Positions 7,396 through 16,878 of a stretch of 64,000 bases of DNA are shown here, in pieces (position 1 is the stretch's first letter; each line of letters starts with the position of its first letter). The DNA is from Winslowiella arboricola (GTDB taxonomy: Bacteria; Pseudomonadota; Gammaproteobacteria; Enterobacterales; Enterobacteriaceae). The notes under the pieces are model-generated. The model had not been told where the DNA came from and made no database searches. It saw only the letters and a program-made list of their open reading frames with translations. The translations under genes were made by a program, and so were the position numbers. Where the stretch lies: NCBI RefSeq assembly GCF_025527015.1, contig NZ_JAODIM010000040.1, forward strand, positions 186,001 through 250,000, in the 5' to 3' direction.

Positions 7396-8649
7396 TCAGA
7401 TTTCTAACGCCAGCAGCTCCGCAAAGGTCTGACGACGGCGAATTTCGCGCGGCTGACCTTTTTCAAACAGCACTTCCGGCAATAGCGGGCGGGTGTTGTA
7501 GTTGGATGACATCGAGGCGCCATACGCTCCGGTATCATGGAACACCAGATAATCGCCAACCTGCACCACCGGCAGCGCGCGGGTCTCTACCTTGCCGCCC
7601 TCCAGCTGGGTGAAGACATCGCCGGATTCGCATAATGGCCCGGCCACTACGCTGTCGATGGTCTGCTGCTCATCGATCTGGCGATTATCACCGGCGATCG
7701 CCGAAATATGGTGGTAACTGCCATACATTGCCGGACGCATCAGATCGTTAAAACCGGCATCCACCAGCACAAAGTGACGGCTGCCCATCGCTTTAACTGC
7801 ACGTACCTGTGAAACCAGCACGCCGGACTCTGCCACCAGGAAGCGTCCCGGTTCAATTTCCAGTTTCACCGCATGACCCAGGTGTGCGGCAATCCGCTCA
7901 CGCGCGCCGTTCCACAGGCCGAAATAGTGTTCAGTATCGATTGCTTCTTCGCCGTAGTGATAAGGAATCGACAGGCCGCCACCGGCAGAAATCGCCTCCA
8001 GATCCTGGCCGAAGCTGACCACCTGATCGACCATCGCATCACACACCTGCTCGAGGTGACCATAATCCACACCAGAACCGATATGCATATGAATGCCGAC
8101 CAGTTGCAGGCCATACTGCTGGATCGCCGTCAGGGCGAGGGTCAAATCGGTATACCAGATGCCATGCTTGCTGTTTTCGCCGCCGGTGTTGGTTTTCTGG
8201 CTATGACCATGACCAAAGCCCGGATTGACCCGCAGCCAGACACGATGGCCGGGAGACACCGCGCCCAGCTGTTGCAGCATATCGACCGAGCCGACATTTA
8301 CCGTGATTTTTTTCTCCGCCACACGCGCAAGGGTTGGTGTATCAAACACATCGGCAGTAAACACAATTTCATCGTCGCCCGGCTGGAACCCGGCAACCAG
8401 TGCGCGCTCAATTTCACCCAGTGATACCGAGTCCACTTTCACCCCGGCCTGACGCATCAGACGCAAAATATGAATATTGGAGCAGGCCTTCTGTGCGAAG
8501 CGGATCACGTCAAACTGTTGCAGTTGCGCGATACGCGCCTGAATGATATCGGCGTCATACGCCCATACCGGGCAGTCGTACTGACGAGCCAGAGTAAGCA
8601 GATTGTCACGGTTCAGTGCGGTTTCACGGTTATTTAGCGGGCGTGGCAT
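7396..8649 (-). CDS. lysA: Diaminopimelate decarboxylase
   Basis: A 417-residue PLP enzyme of alanine-racemase fold III that converts meso-diaminopimelate to lysine, the last step of the pathway. The PLP lysine is K54 in IRFAQKACSN. The phosphate-binding SAGGGLSIPY (about 221-230) and the second-subunit catalytic cysteine C340 in GPLCESGDVF are present. An AGGAG site precedes the ATG. It is transcribed divergently from lysR across 127 bp, as in E. coli, where LysR activates lysA. No lysine riboswitch is apparent in that short gap. Confidence 0.96.
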   Translation of the reverse strand: MPRPLNNRETALNRDNLLTLARQYDCPVWAYDADIIQARIAQLQQFDVIRFAQKACSNIHILRLMRQAGVKVDSVSLGEIERALVAGFQPGDDEIVFTADVFDTPTLARVAEKKITVNVGSVDMLQQLGAVSPGHRVWLRVNPGFGHGHSQKTNTGGENSKHGIWYTDLTLALTAIQQYGLQLVGIHMHIGSGVDYGHLEQVCDAMVDQVVSFGQDLEAISAGGGLSIPYHYGEEAIDTEHYFGLWNGARERIAAHLGHAVKLEIEPGRFLVAESGVLVSQVRAVKAMGSRHFVLVDAGFNDLMRPAMYGSYHHISAIAGDNRQIDEQQTIDSVVAGPLCESGDVFTQLEGGKVETRALPVVQVGDYLVFHDTGAYGASMSSNYNTRPLLPEVLFEKGQPREIRRRQTFAELLALEI

Positions 8650-8776
8650 GGCGATTCTCCTGTAGTTATGCGCTTATTACGCCACAGGCCAGCCTTGTTG
8701 AAAAATATCTGTTTAATCCATGTCTATGCAAATATGATATGGCTTTCAGCAACGGACTCAGCGACGGAAGCGGAAC

Positions 8777-9697
8777 ATGGCCAATATTAACCTGCGTCAT
8801 ATCGAGATTTTTCATGCGGTGATGACCAGCGGTAATCTGACGGAAGCGGCAGCGATGCTGCATACTTCGCAGCCGACCGTCAGTCGCGAGCTGGCGCGCT
8901 TTGAAAAACTCATTGGCTTGCGGCTGTTTGAACGGGTGCGGGGGCGTTTGCAACCCACGGTGCAGGGTTTGCGTCTGTTTGAAGAGGTGCAGCGCTCATG
9001 GTACGGGCTGGATCGCATTATCGATGCGGCGGAAGGACTGCGTCAGTTCCGCCAGGGCGAACTCTCCATCGCCTGTCTGCCGGTATTCTCCCAGTCGCTG
9101 CTGCCGCTACTCTGTCAGCCATTTCTTCAGCGCTATCCCGATCTCAGCCTGAATATTATTCCGCAGGAGTCGCCGCTGCTGGAAGAGTGGCTGTCGGCGC
9201 AGCGCCACGATCTGGGACTGACCGAAACCACCCTCACCCCGGCGGGAACCGATCGTATCGAGCTGCTGACGCGCAACGAGGTCTGTGTGCTGCCGCGCGG
9301 CCACCGGCTGGCGGATCGTACCGAGCTACAGCCGCAGGATTTTGCCGGCGAAAACTATATCAGCCTGTCACGCAGCGACAGCTATCGCCAGCTGCTGGAT
9401 AAACTGTTTGCCGCGGAGGGGGTGCAGCGGCGAATGGTGATGGAGACCCACAGCGCCGCTTCGGTCTGTGCGATGGTAAAAGCGGGCGTGGGTATCTCAG
9501 TGGTAAATCCGCTGACGGCGCTGGATTACGCCGACAACGGCGTGGTGATTCGACGCTTCAGCATCGATGTGCCCTTTACCGTCAGCTTAATCCGCCCCCG
9601 TCATCGTCCGGCGTCGGCGCTGGTCGATGCCTTTAGTCATCATCTGCAGCAGCATATTGGCCTGTTCAGCCAGCGCCTCGACGCCTTACTGGCTTAA
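8777..9697 (+). CDS. lysR: LysR, activator of lysA
   Basis: A 306-residue LysR-type regulator. The N-terminal winged helix (residues about 4-62, INLRHIEIFHAVMTSGNLTE, then TSQPTVSRELARFEK) is followed by a two-lobe effector domain. It matches E. coli LysR closely, including SIACLPVFSQSLLPLL and THSAASVCAMVKAGVGISVV. It activates lysA when diaminopimelate is plentiful. Its 3' end overlaps the convergent MFS gene by four bases. Confidence 0.95.
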   Translation: MANINLRHIEIFHAVMTSGNLTEAAAMLHTSQPTVSRELARFEKLIGLRLFERVRGRLQPTVQGLRLFEEVQRSWYGLDRIIDAAEGLRQFRQGELSIACLPVFSQSLLPLLCQPFLQRYPDLSLNIIPQESPLLEEWLSAQRHDLGLTETTLTPAGTDRIELLTRNEVCVLPRGHRLADRTELQPQDFAGENYISLSRSDSYRQLLDKLFAAEGVQRRMVMETHSAASVCAMVKAGVGISVVNPLTALDYADNGVVIRRFSIDVPFTVSLIRPRHRPASALVDAFSHHLQQHIGLFSQRLDALLA

Positions 9698-10857
9698 GCG
9701 CTGACCGGCTGCGTCTGGCCGCGTACGCCACGGAAGGTGATCAGGCAGACAATCAGCCCAATCACCGCCAGCACTGCCGCCGCGACCGGTACTGCCGTCA
9801 GGCCATAGCCGCCGCCAATCACTGCGCCGCCCACCCAGGCGCCGAGCGCATTGCCAACGTTAAACGCCGAAATATTCAGCGTCGATACCAGGTTCGGCGC
9901 ATCTTTACCGTGGCGCACCACGTTGATTTGCAGGCCCGGCACGGTGGCAAAGGTGGCCATCGCCCACAGGAACAGGGTGATTTCCGCCAGCCACAGCGCA
10001 TGGCTGGTCCAGCTAAACAGCAGTGAGAAGATGGCGATCAGCGAGAAACTTAAAATCAGGCTGAAGGATACGCGCCAGTCCGCCAGCTTGCCGCCAAGAA
10101 TATTACCGACCGTCAGGCCGCCACCAATCAGGAACAGCGTCCAGCTGACACCACGATCGCTAATACCGGTCACCTCTAACAGCAGCGGAGCGATATAGCT
10201 AAACAGTGCAAACATCGCGGCGGCGAAAAATAGGGTCATCATCAGCGACAGCCACAGCTTACCATTGGCCAGCGCACCAATTTCACTCGCCAGATGCACC
10301 GGTTTCTCCTGTTTATTCACCGGCAGGCTGACAATCAGCGCGATAAATGCCAGCACGCCAATCACCGACACCGCCCAGAAAGTGGCGCGCCAGCCAAACA
10401 GCTGACCAAACCAGGTACCGAGCGGTACGCCCAGTACATTCGCCAGCGTTAAACCGGTAAACATCAGCGCTACTGCCGATGCCTGTTTCCCTGGCGCCAC
10501 CAGGCTGGCAGCCACTACGGCACCAATACCGAAGAACGCGCCGTGACACAGCGCAGTCACCACCCGTGCCAGCATCAGCAGGTTGTAGTTATAAGCCAGC
10601 GCACAAAGAATATTGCCGATAATAAAGATCGACATCAGCAGCACCAGTGTGCGCTTGCGCGGCAGTTTAGCCGTCAGCAGCGCCATAATCGGCGCGCCAA
10701 TCGCCACGCCCAGGGCATATCCGCTGATCAGCCAGCCCGCAGATGGAATCGACACCTGAAGATCCTTCGCCACTTCGGGCAGCAATCCCATAATGACAAA
10801 TTCTGTCGTGCCGATAGCAAACGCACTCAACGCTAACGCCAGTAATGAAACGGGCAT
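9694..10857 (-). CDS. MFS efflux transporter, AraJ/YdhP-like (DHA1)
   Basis: A 387-residue protein with twelve hydrophobic segments. The start MPVSLLALALSAFAIGTTEF and the following VIMGLLPEVAKDLQVSIPSAG are signature features of the AraJ/YdhP branch of drug:H+ antiporter family 1. FGIGAVVAASLVAPGKQASA after the fourth segment also matches YdhP. I start it at the ATG at 10857, behind GGGAGAGAG; a TTG five codons earlier overlaps that site. Substrate unknown. It ends in a four-base overlap with lysR, so the two genes are convergent. Confidence 0.88.
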   Translation of the reverse strand: MPVSLLALALSAFAIGTTEFVIMGLLPEVAKDLQVSIPSAGWLISGYALGVAIGAPIMALLTAKLPRKRTLVLLMSIFIIGNILCALAYNYNLLMLARVVTALCHGAFFGIGAVVAASLVAPGKQASAVALMFTGLTLANVLGVPLGTWFGQLFGWRATFWAVSVIGVLAFIALIVSLPVNKQEKPVHLASEIGALANGKLWLSLMMTLFFAAAMFALFSYIAPLLLEVTGISDRGVSWTLFLIGGGLTVGNILGGKLADWRVSFSLILSFSLIAIFSLLFSWTSHALWLAEITLFLWAMATFATVPGLQINVVRHGKDAPNLVSTLNISAFNVGNALGAWVGGAVIGGGYGLTAVPVAAAVLAVIGLIVCLITFRGVRGQTQPVSA

Positions 10858-11348
10858 ATCACTCTCTCCCAAAAATTAGACCATTTGATAATGCAGGCAG
10901 GATGTTTCTGAAAATAAATCCGCTTTTAGTGCCGGTTTTGATCAAGATTAAAATTTGAACTCTGTCACACTGCTATTAATAGCATAGCTAACAATTCGGT
11001 TACACCCCGCATGGCGCAAGGGTCTTTTGCCGCACAAGCAATAATCGCGACCAGCATTATTCAGAAAATTGTCACGCGAAATACACTTTTGCCAGGCAGT
11101 CTGGATCAACGTCTAATGGAATTTTTATTCTAATTCCCGTTCTAAACTTTATCAATTCTTAACATTTCACGCTAAGATTGATCTCAGTTTCGACCTTAAG
11201 GCAAATGAAGCGTTGCCATCTTCGTTGAAATCTTTAGGCTTTGGCGCAAATTCAGCTTTAAAGAATATGGCCGTTCAGCCGATACCTTGTACATGGAACG
11301 TGCGGGTAAATAGTTACGTTGCTTGATAATCAACGTCGGGGAGACAAA
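10858..11348. other. 491-bp intergenic region, AT-rich, no gene recognised
   Basis: This gap separates the divergent MFS and protease genes. It contains a perfect 12-bp palindrome, GCTATTAATAGC (10972-10983), which could be an operator, and AT-rich stretches suited to promoters for both genes. I find no convincing small ORF, tRNA or terminator. Confidence 0.5.
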
Positions 11349-11975
11349 ATGCGACTGGTTACATCCTTAATGATGTTTTTCCTGAGTGGATGCTCAGTAG
11401 GGAATTATCAGTACAGCAAAGAGGCTGAAAAAAGGGTCGATATGACGGTAACCGGTATCCCGACAGTGATGGGCATCGGTACGCTGGGCACCACCATACC
11501 ATTGACATCGCAGTACAGCCTGACCGCCGCCCATGTGGCAAAGTTCTCGATGTATAAAGTGAAAGCCTACCATCCTGAATGCGATCTGGCCGTGGTCTAT
11601 CACAAGAACGACGAAGCCAGCCTGCCACCCAGCTTTCGTAATGGCAGAATGGGCGACAAAGTCAATCTGTATGGCTACAGCTTTATTTCCGCGATGCCGG
11701 TAGCATCGAGCGGCACTAACCTGATCAATACCGGGTTAAAGAATAAATGGAATAAACTCAGCTGTGTGGTGGTGGCCGCCAATGCAGGTGTGGTGCAGGG
11801 AATGTCCGGTGGCGCGGTATATAACGCCTCTGATGACAGTATCGGCGGCGTGATCGTTGGCTACACCAGTGAAGTTAACGACAATAAAACCGGTAAGACG
11901 TTGTTTAAAGATGTGGCGCTGTATGTGCCCTACGCACGCTTTAAGGACTGGCTGGATACCGCGCTCAAGTCTTAA
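11349..11975 (+). CDS. Lipoprotein with trypsin-like serine protease domain
   Basis: A 208-residue protein. The start MRLVTSLMMFFLSGCS has a lipobox (LSGC, Cys15), so it should be lipid-anchored in the envelope. A chymotrypsin-fold catalytic triad is readable: His62 in LTAAHV, Asp79 in ECDLAVVY and Ser153 in VVQGMSGGAVYN (the GxSGG signature). The domain is short for the family. I chose the ATG at 11349, behind GGGGAG, because it begins the lipoprotein signal directly; an upstream in-frame start ten codons earlier would disrupt it. It is flanked by unrelated genes and stands alone. The target is unknown. Confidence 0.8.
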   Translation: MRLVTSLMMFFLSGCSVGNYQYSKEAEKRVDMTVTGIPTVMGIGTLGTTIPLTSQYSLTAAHVAKFSMYKVKAYHPECDLAVVYHKNDEASLPPSFRNGRMGDKVNLYGYSFISAMPVASSGTNLINTGLKNKWNKLSCVVVAANAGVVQGMSGGAVYNASDDSIGGVIVGYTSEVNDNKTGKTLFKDVALYVPYARFKDWLDTALKS

Positions 11976-11982
11976 GCAATAC

Positions 11983-12005
11983 GGGCGGTGCAAATCCGCC
12001 GCCCC
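11983..12005. repeat. Degenerate GGGCGG palindrome
   Basis: A shortened relative of the GGGCGGCG repeats (GGCGG at 11984-11988 pairing with CCGCC at 11996-12000) lies between the convergent protease and cupin genes. Confidence 0.45.
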
Positions 12006-12013
12006 ATGCTTTA

Positions 12014-12535
12014 TTAACTCTCCTTTTTCAGCGTATTTAACGCATCCGGCAAGCCATTATGATCGCCGAATTGCTGCTCCGGCACGTCGTTCCAGCGATC
12101 TTCGCGCGTCGCTTCATACGCCTGGTTTTTCGGGTAGAAGATACGGTTTTCCGCTTTATTCGCCTCACCAATTACCATCAGGCGCGCTTCGCGATCGCTG
12201 TTATTGATAAAGGTGTGACAGATGCCGGTGCCGGCGGGAAACGCCACGGCGTCCCCCGGTTGCAGCGCAAACATCTCACCATTAATCCACGCGTGCGGGT
12301 GCCCTTCCAGCACATAAACAAACTCTTCTTCAGCGCTTTCTGCATGCGGATAAGACATGCGCCGCCCCGGCAACAGTCGCTCATGGTGAATGCCAATCCG
12401 CGTCAGTCCCAGCCGGTAACTCAGCACGGTGCCAATCGACATCAATTCATCACTGTCGGGATAATGCTCATTATCTTCACCCTCCAGTTCACGCCAGTTG
12501 CGGATAAAGTCAGGGCGGGATTGTTTTGTGGTCAT
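12014..12535 (-). CDS. Cupin-domain protein
   Basis: A 173-residue single-domain cupin. Motif 1 is PGRRMSYPHAESAEEEFVYV, with a PHxE-like metal-binding histidine and conserved glutamates. Motif 2 is GDAVAFPAGTGICHTFIN, with a histidine in the usual ligand position. Cupins of this type can be isomerases, dioxygenases or binding proteins. It lies 38 bp downstream of the afuC ATPase gene on the same strand and may be cotranscribed with the hexose-phosphate system, which would suggest a sugar-related role. That link is inference only. Confidence 0.8.
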   Translation of the reverse strand: MTTKQSRPDFIRNWRELEGEDNEHYPDSDELMSIGTVLSYRLGLTRIGIHHERLLPGRRMSYPHAESAEEEFVYVLEGHPHAWINGEMFALQPGDAVAFPAGTGICHTFINNSDREARLMVIGEANKAENRIFYPKNQAYEATREDRWNDVPEQQFGDHNGLPDALNTLKKES

Positions 12536-12573
12536 GGCACCCTCTTTGCTCTTTGCTTAAGTTAAAACCCGGT

Positions 12574-13650
12574 TCAGGCACTATCGCGTAATTCAAACAT
12601 CCCAAAGGGATGAATCTGCAGATAGTAGTGATCGCCCGGTGCTGGCTGCAGCTCGATGGCATTGACCTGTAACAGTAGCTGCTGCCCGTGCCAGTCAACC
12701 AGCACCTCGTACTGCGGCCCCATATAAGCCACTTTTTTTATCGTACAACGCTGACTGAGATCACCCTGCTGACTGAGGGTAATGGCCTCCGGTCGCACAC
12801 CAATATGGCACTGCTGCAATCCGAGGGCAAAACCCTGCGGGCGTGCAACCGGATAGCCAAATATCTCAACGCTACGCTCAGTGATCTGTGCATCAAAGAT
12901 ATTAGCATCGCCCATAAAACTGGCCATAAAACGTGATGCCGGATAGCGATACAGCGTCTGCGGTTCGCCGAGCTGCATAATCTTACCTTTGTTCATTACC
13001 AGCACCGTATCCGACACGGCAAATGCTTCACTTTGATCGTGTGTGACATACAGTGAGGTGATATTGAACCGTTGCTGCAATTCGCGGATCTTTTCGCGCA
13101 TGCTGCGTCGCAGGTTAGCATCGAGGTTACTGAGCGGCTCATCAAACAGCAGCACCTTGGGTTTCAGGATCAGGGCGCGCGCCAGCGCCACACGCTGCTG
13201 CTGCCCACCGGAGATCTGGTCGACAAAGCGATCGGCAAACCCCTCCAGATCCACCAGCTTCAGCGCTTCCTCCACCCGATCGCGAATTTCCGCTTTTGGC
13301 CGGCCCAGCATCCTTAAGCCATAACCAATGTTCTCGCCCAGCGACATATGCGGAAACAGCGCATAAGACTGAAACACCATGCAAATATCTCGCTGCTGGA
13401 TCGAACGGTGAGTGACATCTTCGCCATCGATCAGGATCTGCCCTGCGCTGGGCTTTTCGAGTCCAGCCACCAGCCGCAACACCGTGGTTTTACCGCAACC
13501 CGATGGCCCCAGCAGCGTCACCATCTGCCCTTGCGGGATCGCCAGGTTAAGATCGTCAATCACCACATTGCTGCCAAAGCGCTTACCAATATTTTTCAGC
13601 TCGACGAAGTGTTTTTTATTTTCATTAGGTTGTGCAGTGTTAGCGTTCAT
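12574..13650 (-). CDS. afuC: ABC transporter ATPase, AfuC-like (hexose-phosphate importer)
   Basis: A 358-residue nucleotide-binding subunit. Walker A is GPSGCGKTT (48-56), the signature SGGQQQR is at 147-153, Walker B LLFDEP at 167-172 and the switch histidine is in [11 protein letters not shown]-terminal TOBE-like region follows from about 260. The domain layout matches the FbpC/AfuC/PotA group. I chose the ATG at 13650, eleven bases after the permease stop codon; a start 22 codons earlier would lie inside the permease gene. It would power the AfuB permease loaded by AfuA. Older databases often call such proteins ferric-iron transporters. Confidence 0.8.
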   Translation of the reverse strand: MNANTAQPNENKKHFVELKNIGKRFGSNVVIDDLNLAIPQGQMVTLLGPSGCGKTTVLRLVAGLEKPSAGQILIDGEDVTHRSIQQRDICMVFQSYALFPHMSLGENIGYGLRMLGRPKAEIRDRVEEALKLVDLEGFADRFVDQISGGQQQRVALARALILKPKVLLFDEPLSNLDANLRRSMREKIRELQQRFNITSLYVTHDQSEAFAVSDTVLVMNKGKIMQLGEPQTLYRYPASRFMASFMGDANIFDAQITERSVEIFGYPVARPQGFALGLQQCHIGVRPEAITLSQQGDLSQRCTIKKVAYMGPQYEVLVDWHGQQLLLQVNAIELQPAPGDHYYLQIHPFGMFELRDSA

Positions 13651-13660
13651 AAGCACCCTG

Positions 13661-15736
13661 TTAACTGTTTTTCGCCCGTGAACGGGCCACGCGCGCTTCA
13701 CCAACCAGCGCGTCAAAGATAAAAATGATAGCCAGCATCACCACGATCAAAACCGATCCATAGGCGATAGCCATGCCGTATTCGCCATCCTCAACGCGGT
13801 TCAGGATGTAGGAGGTCGCTACGCGCGTATCCGGCGTCACCAGGAACACAATTGCGCTGACGGTGGTAATGGCGCGCACAAAGCTGTAGATCAGCGCCGA
13901 AAGGATCGCCGGTCGCAACAGTGGCAGCACGATAAACAGCACCGTTCTTAACGATCCGGCGCGCAGACTGAGCGAGGCTTCGTCAAGAGATTTATCCAGC
14001 TGTCCCAGCCCGGCGATACCGGCACGGATCCCCACCGGTACATTGCGCATCACCATGGAGATAATCACAATCGCCGCGGTGCCGGTGAGATAGACCGGCG
14101 CACTGTTAAACGCCAGAATATAGGACACCCCGGCCACCGTGCCCGGCACGGCAAAACAGAGCATGGTCGTGAACTCAATCACCTTCTTACCGGTAAAGTG
14201 CTGGCGCACCACGATATACGCAATCAGTAAACCAAAGATGGCGGTAATCGGTGCGGCAATACCGGCGTAGAGCAAGGTATCCAGCAGTGAAGGCCAGGCG
14301 CCGTCACTGAATCCCTGACCAAACAGTCTGGCAAAGTTGTCCAGCGTTAAGGTGTAATCGACACCCCAGTTGACGGTAAAACTGCCATAGAAAATGCTGC
14401 CATACAGCAATACGTTAAAACCAATCCACACCCACAGCAGCAGTGTTACCGCCGTGACCAGCGACACCGGCAGCGGTTGTACATCGCCACGCGTCGATTT
14501 GCCGGAGATGGTGACGTAGGAACGTTTCCCGATCCACATATACTGGATGCAGAACACCAGCAGCGAGAACAGCAACAGAATCACGCCGAGCGTACTGGCC
14601 GCGGCATAGTCGAGCTGAGCGCCGGTGATATAGAAGTAGATCTGCGTCGCCAGCACGTCGAAGTTACCGCCGAGCACCAGCGGATTGCTGAAGTCAGCCA
14701 GCGACTGCACAATCACAATCAGGAACGAGTTAGCCAGCGCTGGTTTCAGCAGTGGTAAAAACACGCGTTTAAAGGTCTGATAACGGTTAGCGCGCAGGGT
14801 GTAAGAGGCCTCTTCCAGCGACGGATGAATGGTTTTAATCGCGCCATCGAGGATCATAAAAGACATCGGGGTAAATGCCAGCACCTGTGCCAGCCAGATG
14901 CCGGTAAAACCATACAGCCAGTTGCTGTTGGTCAGCCCCAGGTATTGCACCATAAATTCGGTAACATAACCGGAGCGCCCCATCATCAGGGTCACTCCCA
15001 ACCCGACCACAAACGGCGGCGTAACAATCGGCAGAATCGAGAAGATACGGCCAATCAGCGCCGAGCGTTTGGCGATGCGCGTGGTGTAAATAGCCAGCAC
15101 CAGTCCAAAGAAGGTGCAGCCAATGCCAACTGCCGCACTAAGCAGGAACGAGTTCCAGATCACCTGAACAATATGGGCCTGACCAAGGATATTCATAAAC
15201 TGCAACGGCGCAAACTCTCCGCTGTCATTGCGGAACATCGGCTTAAAAATCGCCAGGCTTGGATAGAGGATAAACAGAGCAATCAGCGCAATAATCGCAA
15301 TCAGTGAGCCGAGGACAAAACGATCGCCGCCGAGCCACTCCAGACGTGACAGCGCCAGCGTCATAATGGCGCCAAGGCTGATCAGCATCAGAATCGTGCC
15401 GTAGCCCATCCCGCGCCCGACCAGCGTTGCGCTTACCACCATAAATAACATGCAAAACAGCGCGTAGCCAGCATCAAACAGATGGCGGCCACGCTTTTCG
15501 CGACTAACACTCTGAGCCGGACGCAGCAGCAGTAATAGCGGCAGCAGCAGCCATGCCAGCGCGACAGTCACGCCAGACCAGCCATAAGCGGCGACAATTT
15601 CGTCACCGGTGGACTCCAGCAGCCCGTAATCAAGGCTGAATACCGGCAGCAGCACAAAGGCCAGCACCAGAACACCCAGCCAGTAGAAAATAGCATCCCG
15701 TCTCTGCGGCGGGCGCAGAGCTATAGCATCACTCAT
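13661..15736 (-). CDS. afuB: ABC transporter permease, AfuB-like (fused double permease)
   Basis: A 691-residue membrane protein with two binding-protein-dependent permease domains in tandem. The first EAA-type loop is in [20 protein letters not shown] and the second in [19 protein letters not shown]. About four extra hydrophobic segments precede the first domain, making it longer than FbpB-type permeases and like AfuB. It sits between afuA and afuC, with 66 bp to afuA. It would form the inner-membrane channel for the substrate bound by AfuA. Confidence 0.82.
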   Translation of the reverse strand: MSDAIALRPPQRRDAIFYWLGVLVLAFVLLPVFSLDYGLLESTGDEIVAAYGWSGVTVALAWLLLPLLLLLRPAQSVSREKRGRHLFDAGYALFCMLFMVVSATLVGRGMGYGTILMLISLGAIMTLALSRLEWLGGDRFVLGSLIAIIALIALFILYPSLAIFKPMFRNDSGEFAPLQFMNILGQAHIVQVIWNSFLLSAAVGIGCTFFGLVLAIYTTRIAKRSALIGRIFSILPIVTPPFVVGLGVTLMMGRSGYVTEFMVQYLGLTNSNWLYGFTGIWLAQVLAFTPMSFMILDGAIKTIHPSLEEASYTLRANRYQTFKRVFLPLLKPALANSFLIVIVQSLADFSNPLVLGGNFDVLATQIYFYITGAQLDYAAASTLGVILLLFSLLVFCIQYMWIGKRSYVTISGKSTRGDVQPLPVSLVTAVTLLLWVWIGFNVLLYGSIFYGSFTVNWGVDYTLTLDNFARLFGQGFSDGAWPSLLDTLLYAGIAAPITAIFGLLIAYIVVRQHFTGKKVIEFTTMLCFAVPGTVAGVSYILAFNSAPVYLTGTAAIVIISMVMRNVPVGIRAGIAGLGQLDKSLDEASLSLRAGSLRTVLFIVLPLLRPAILSALIYSFVRAITTVSAIVFLVTPDTRVATSYILNRVEDGEYGMAIAYGSVLIVVMLAIIFIFDALVGEARVARSRAKNS

Positions 15737-15802
15737 GATATTCCCCGGTAATGGGTAAAGAGAGCAGTAGCACGCCGCAACGGCGTGCCTGTGGGGCCTG
15801 GG

Positions 15803-16834
15803 TTATTTACCCATTTTGACGTCGTTGACCCATTTGGTGATCAGGTGCTTACGCATCTCTGTCGCACCATATTTGTCCATGTCGTAATCGATCAGTTTCA
15901 GGTCGTCGAGTTTCAGTGAGTTAGGTGAGGTTTCGGCAGTGGTATTGGTAAGAATCTGGTAGGACTCACCTTTTTTCCATGACGACTCCTGCGCCTCTCT
16001 GGACAGCGCCCAGTCAACAAACAGTCTGGCGTTATCCTGATTACGCGCGTTTTTCAGGATGCTGACACCGCCAATCTCATAGCCTGAGCCTTCACATGGA
16101 GAAATTAACTGCAGCGGTGCGCCCTTCTCTTTCTCCAGCGAATAGTCATGCAGGAAGCCGATGCCGATGGCGGTCTCACCGCGTGCAGCGTTACGCGCCG
16201 GCGCAATCCCCGATTTGGTGTACTGGGAAACATTGCCGTTCAGTTTTTTCAGATAATCAAATGCCTGCTCTTCACCCCACAGCTGGGTAAAGGTGGCCAG
16301 CGCGGTATAAGCGGTACCGGAACTTTGCGGATCGGCGATCTGGATCTCGCCTTTGTAGACCGGGTTAGTCAGATCCTTCCAGCATTTGGGTACCGGCAGG
16401 TTTTTCTCTTTCAGCCGATCGGTATTGACCCCCAGCCCGAGAATACCGATATAGATTGCCGACGAGTAGTTACCTTTAACTTTGGCCGGATCGCGGAACT
16501 GCGGCATGATCTGTTCGAGGTTTGGCGACTTATACGCGGCCAGCAATCCCATCTCTCCTGCCTGTGACTGCGGATCAAGGGTGCCGCCGTACCAGACATC
16601 CGCCTGCGGGTTATTTTTTTCCGCATCGACTTTCGCCAGCGTACTGCCGGAGCCATTGCGAATAAAACTGGTCTTAACCTGATACTTGTCGCCGAAGGCT
16701 TTGGCCTCGGTTTCACACATAGTATTGGTGGCGCTGCAGTAGATCACCAGACGGCCTTTAGCCTGAGCGCTACCCGCGAAGGCGGCCAGCGCCAGTCCGG
16801 CAGCAATAAACGTAGCGAGAGGAATGATTTTCAT
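15803..16834 (-). CDS. afuA: Periplasmic binding protein, AfuA-like
   Basis: A 343-residue extracellular solute-binding protein. A signal peptide covers residues 1-25 (hydrophobic core ATFIAAGLALAAFAGS, cleavage expected after AQA). The mature start KGRLVIYCSATNTMCE and VDAEKNNPQADVWYGGTLD fit the class of binding proteins once called iron-binding. AfuA proteins of this class have been shown to bind hexose and heptulose phosphates, and the adjacent UhpABC-like system supports that substrate here. I start it at the ATG at 16834, behind AAGGAT. Iron or thiamine-type ligands are alternatives. Confidence 0.8.
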   Translation of the reverse strand: MKIIPLATFIAAGLALAAFAGSAQAKGRLVIYCSATNTMCETEAKAFGDKYQVKTSFIRNGSGSTLAKVDAEKNNPQADVWYGGTLDPQSQAGEMGLLAAYKSPNLEQIMPQFRDPAKVKGNYSSAIYIGILGLGVNTDRLKEKNLPVPKCWKDLTNPVYKGEIQIADPQSSGTAYTALATFTQLWGEEQAFDYLKKLNGNVSQYTKSGIAPARNAARGETAIGIGFLHDYSLEKEKGAPLQLISPCEGSGYEIGGVSILKNARNQDNARLFVDWALSREAQESSWKKGESYQILTNTTAETSPNSLKLDDLKLIDYDMDKYGATEMRKHLITKWVNDVKMGK

Positions 16835-16878
16835 TATTTTATCCTTATCTGTTGGGTACAAAGATCAGACTGCGGCAG

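Noticed and set aside
8650-8776. Lysine riboswitch in front of lysA.
   Set aside because: The gap is only 127 bp, shared with lysR, and no lysine-riboswitch core is apparent; lysA is normally controlled by LysR.
15803-16834. Calling the ABC system a ferric-iron importer.
   Set aside because: The family name is historical; characterised AfuA proteins bind sugar phosphates and the UhpABC-like neighbours fit that. Iron is kept only as an alternative.
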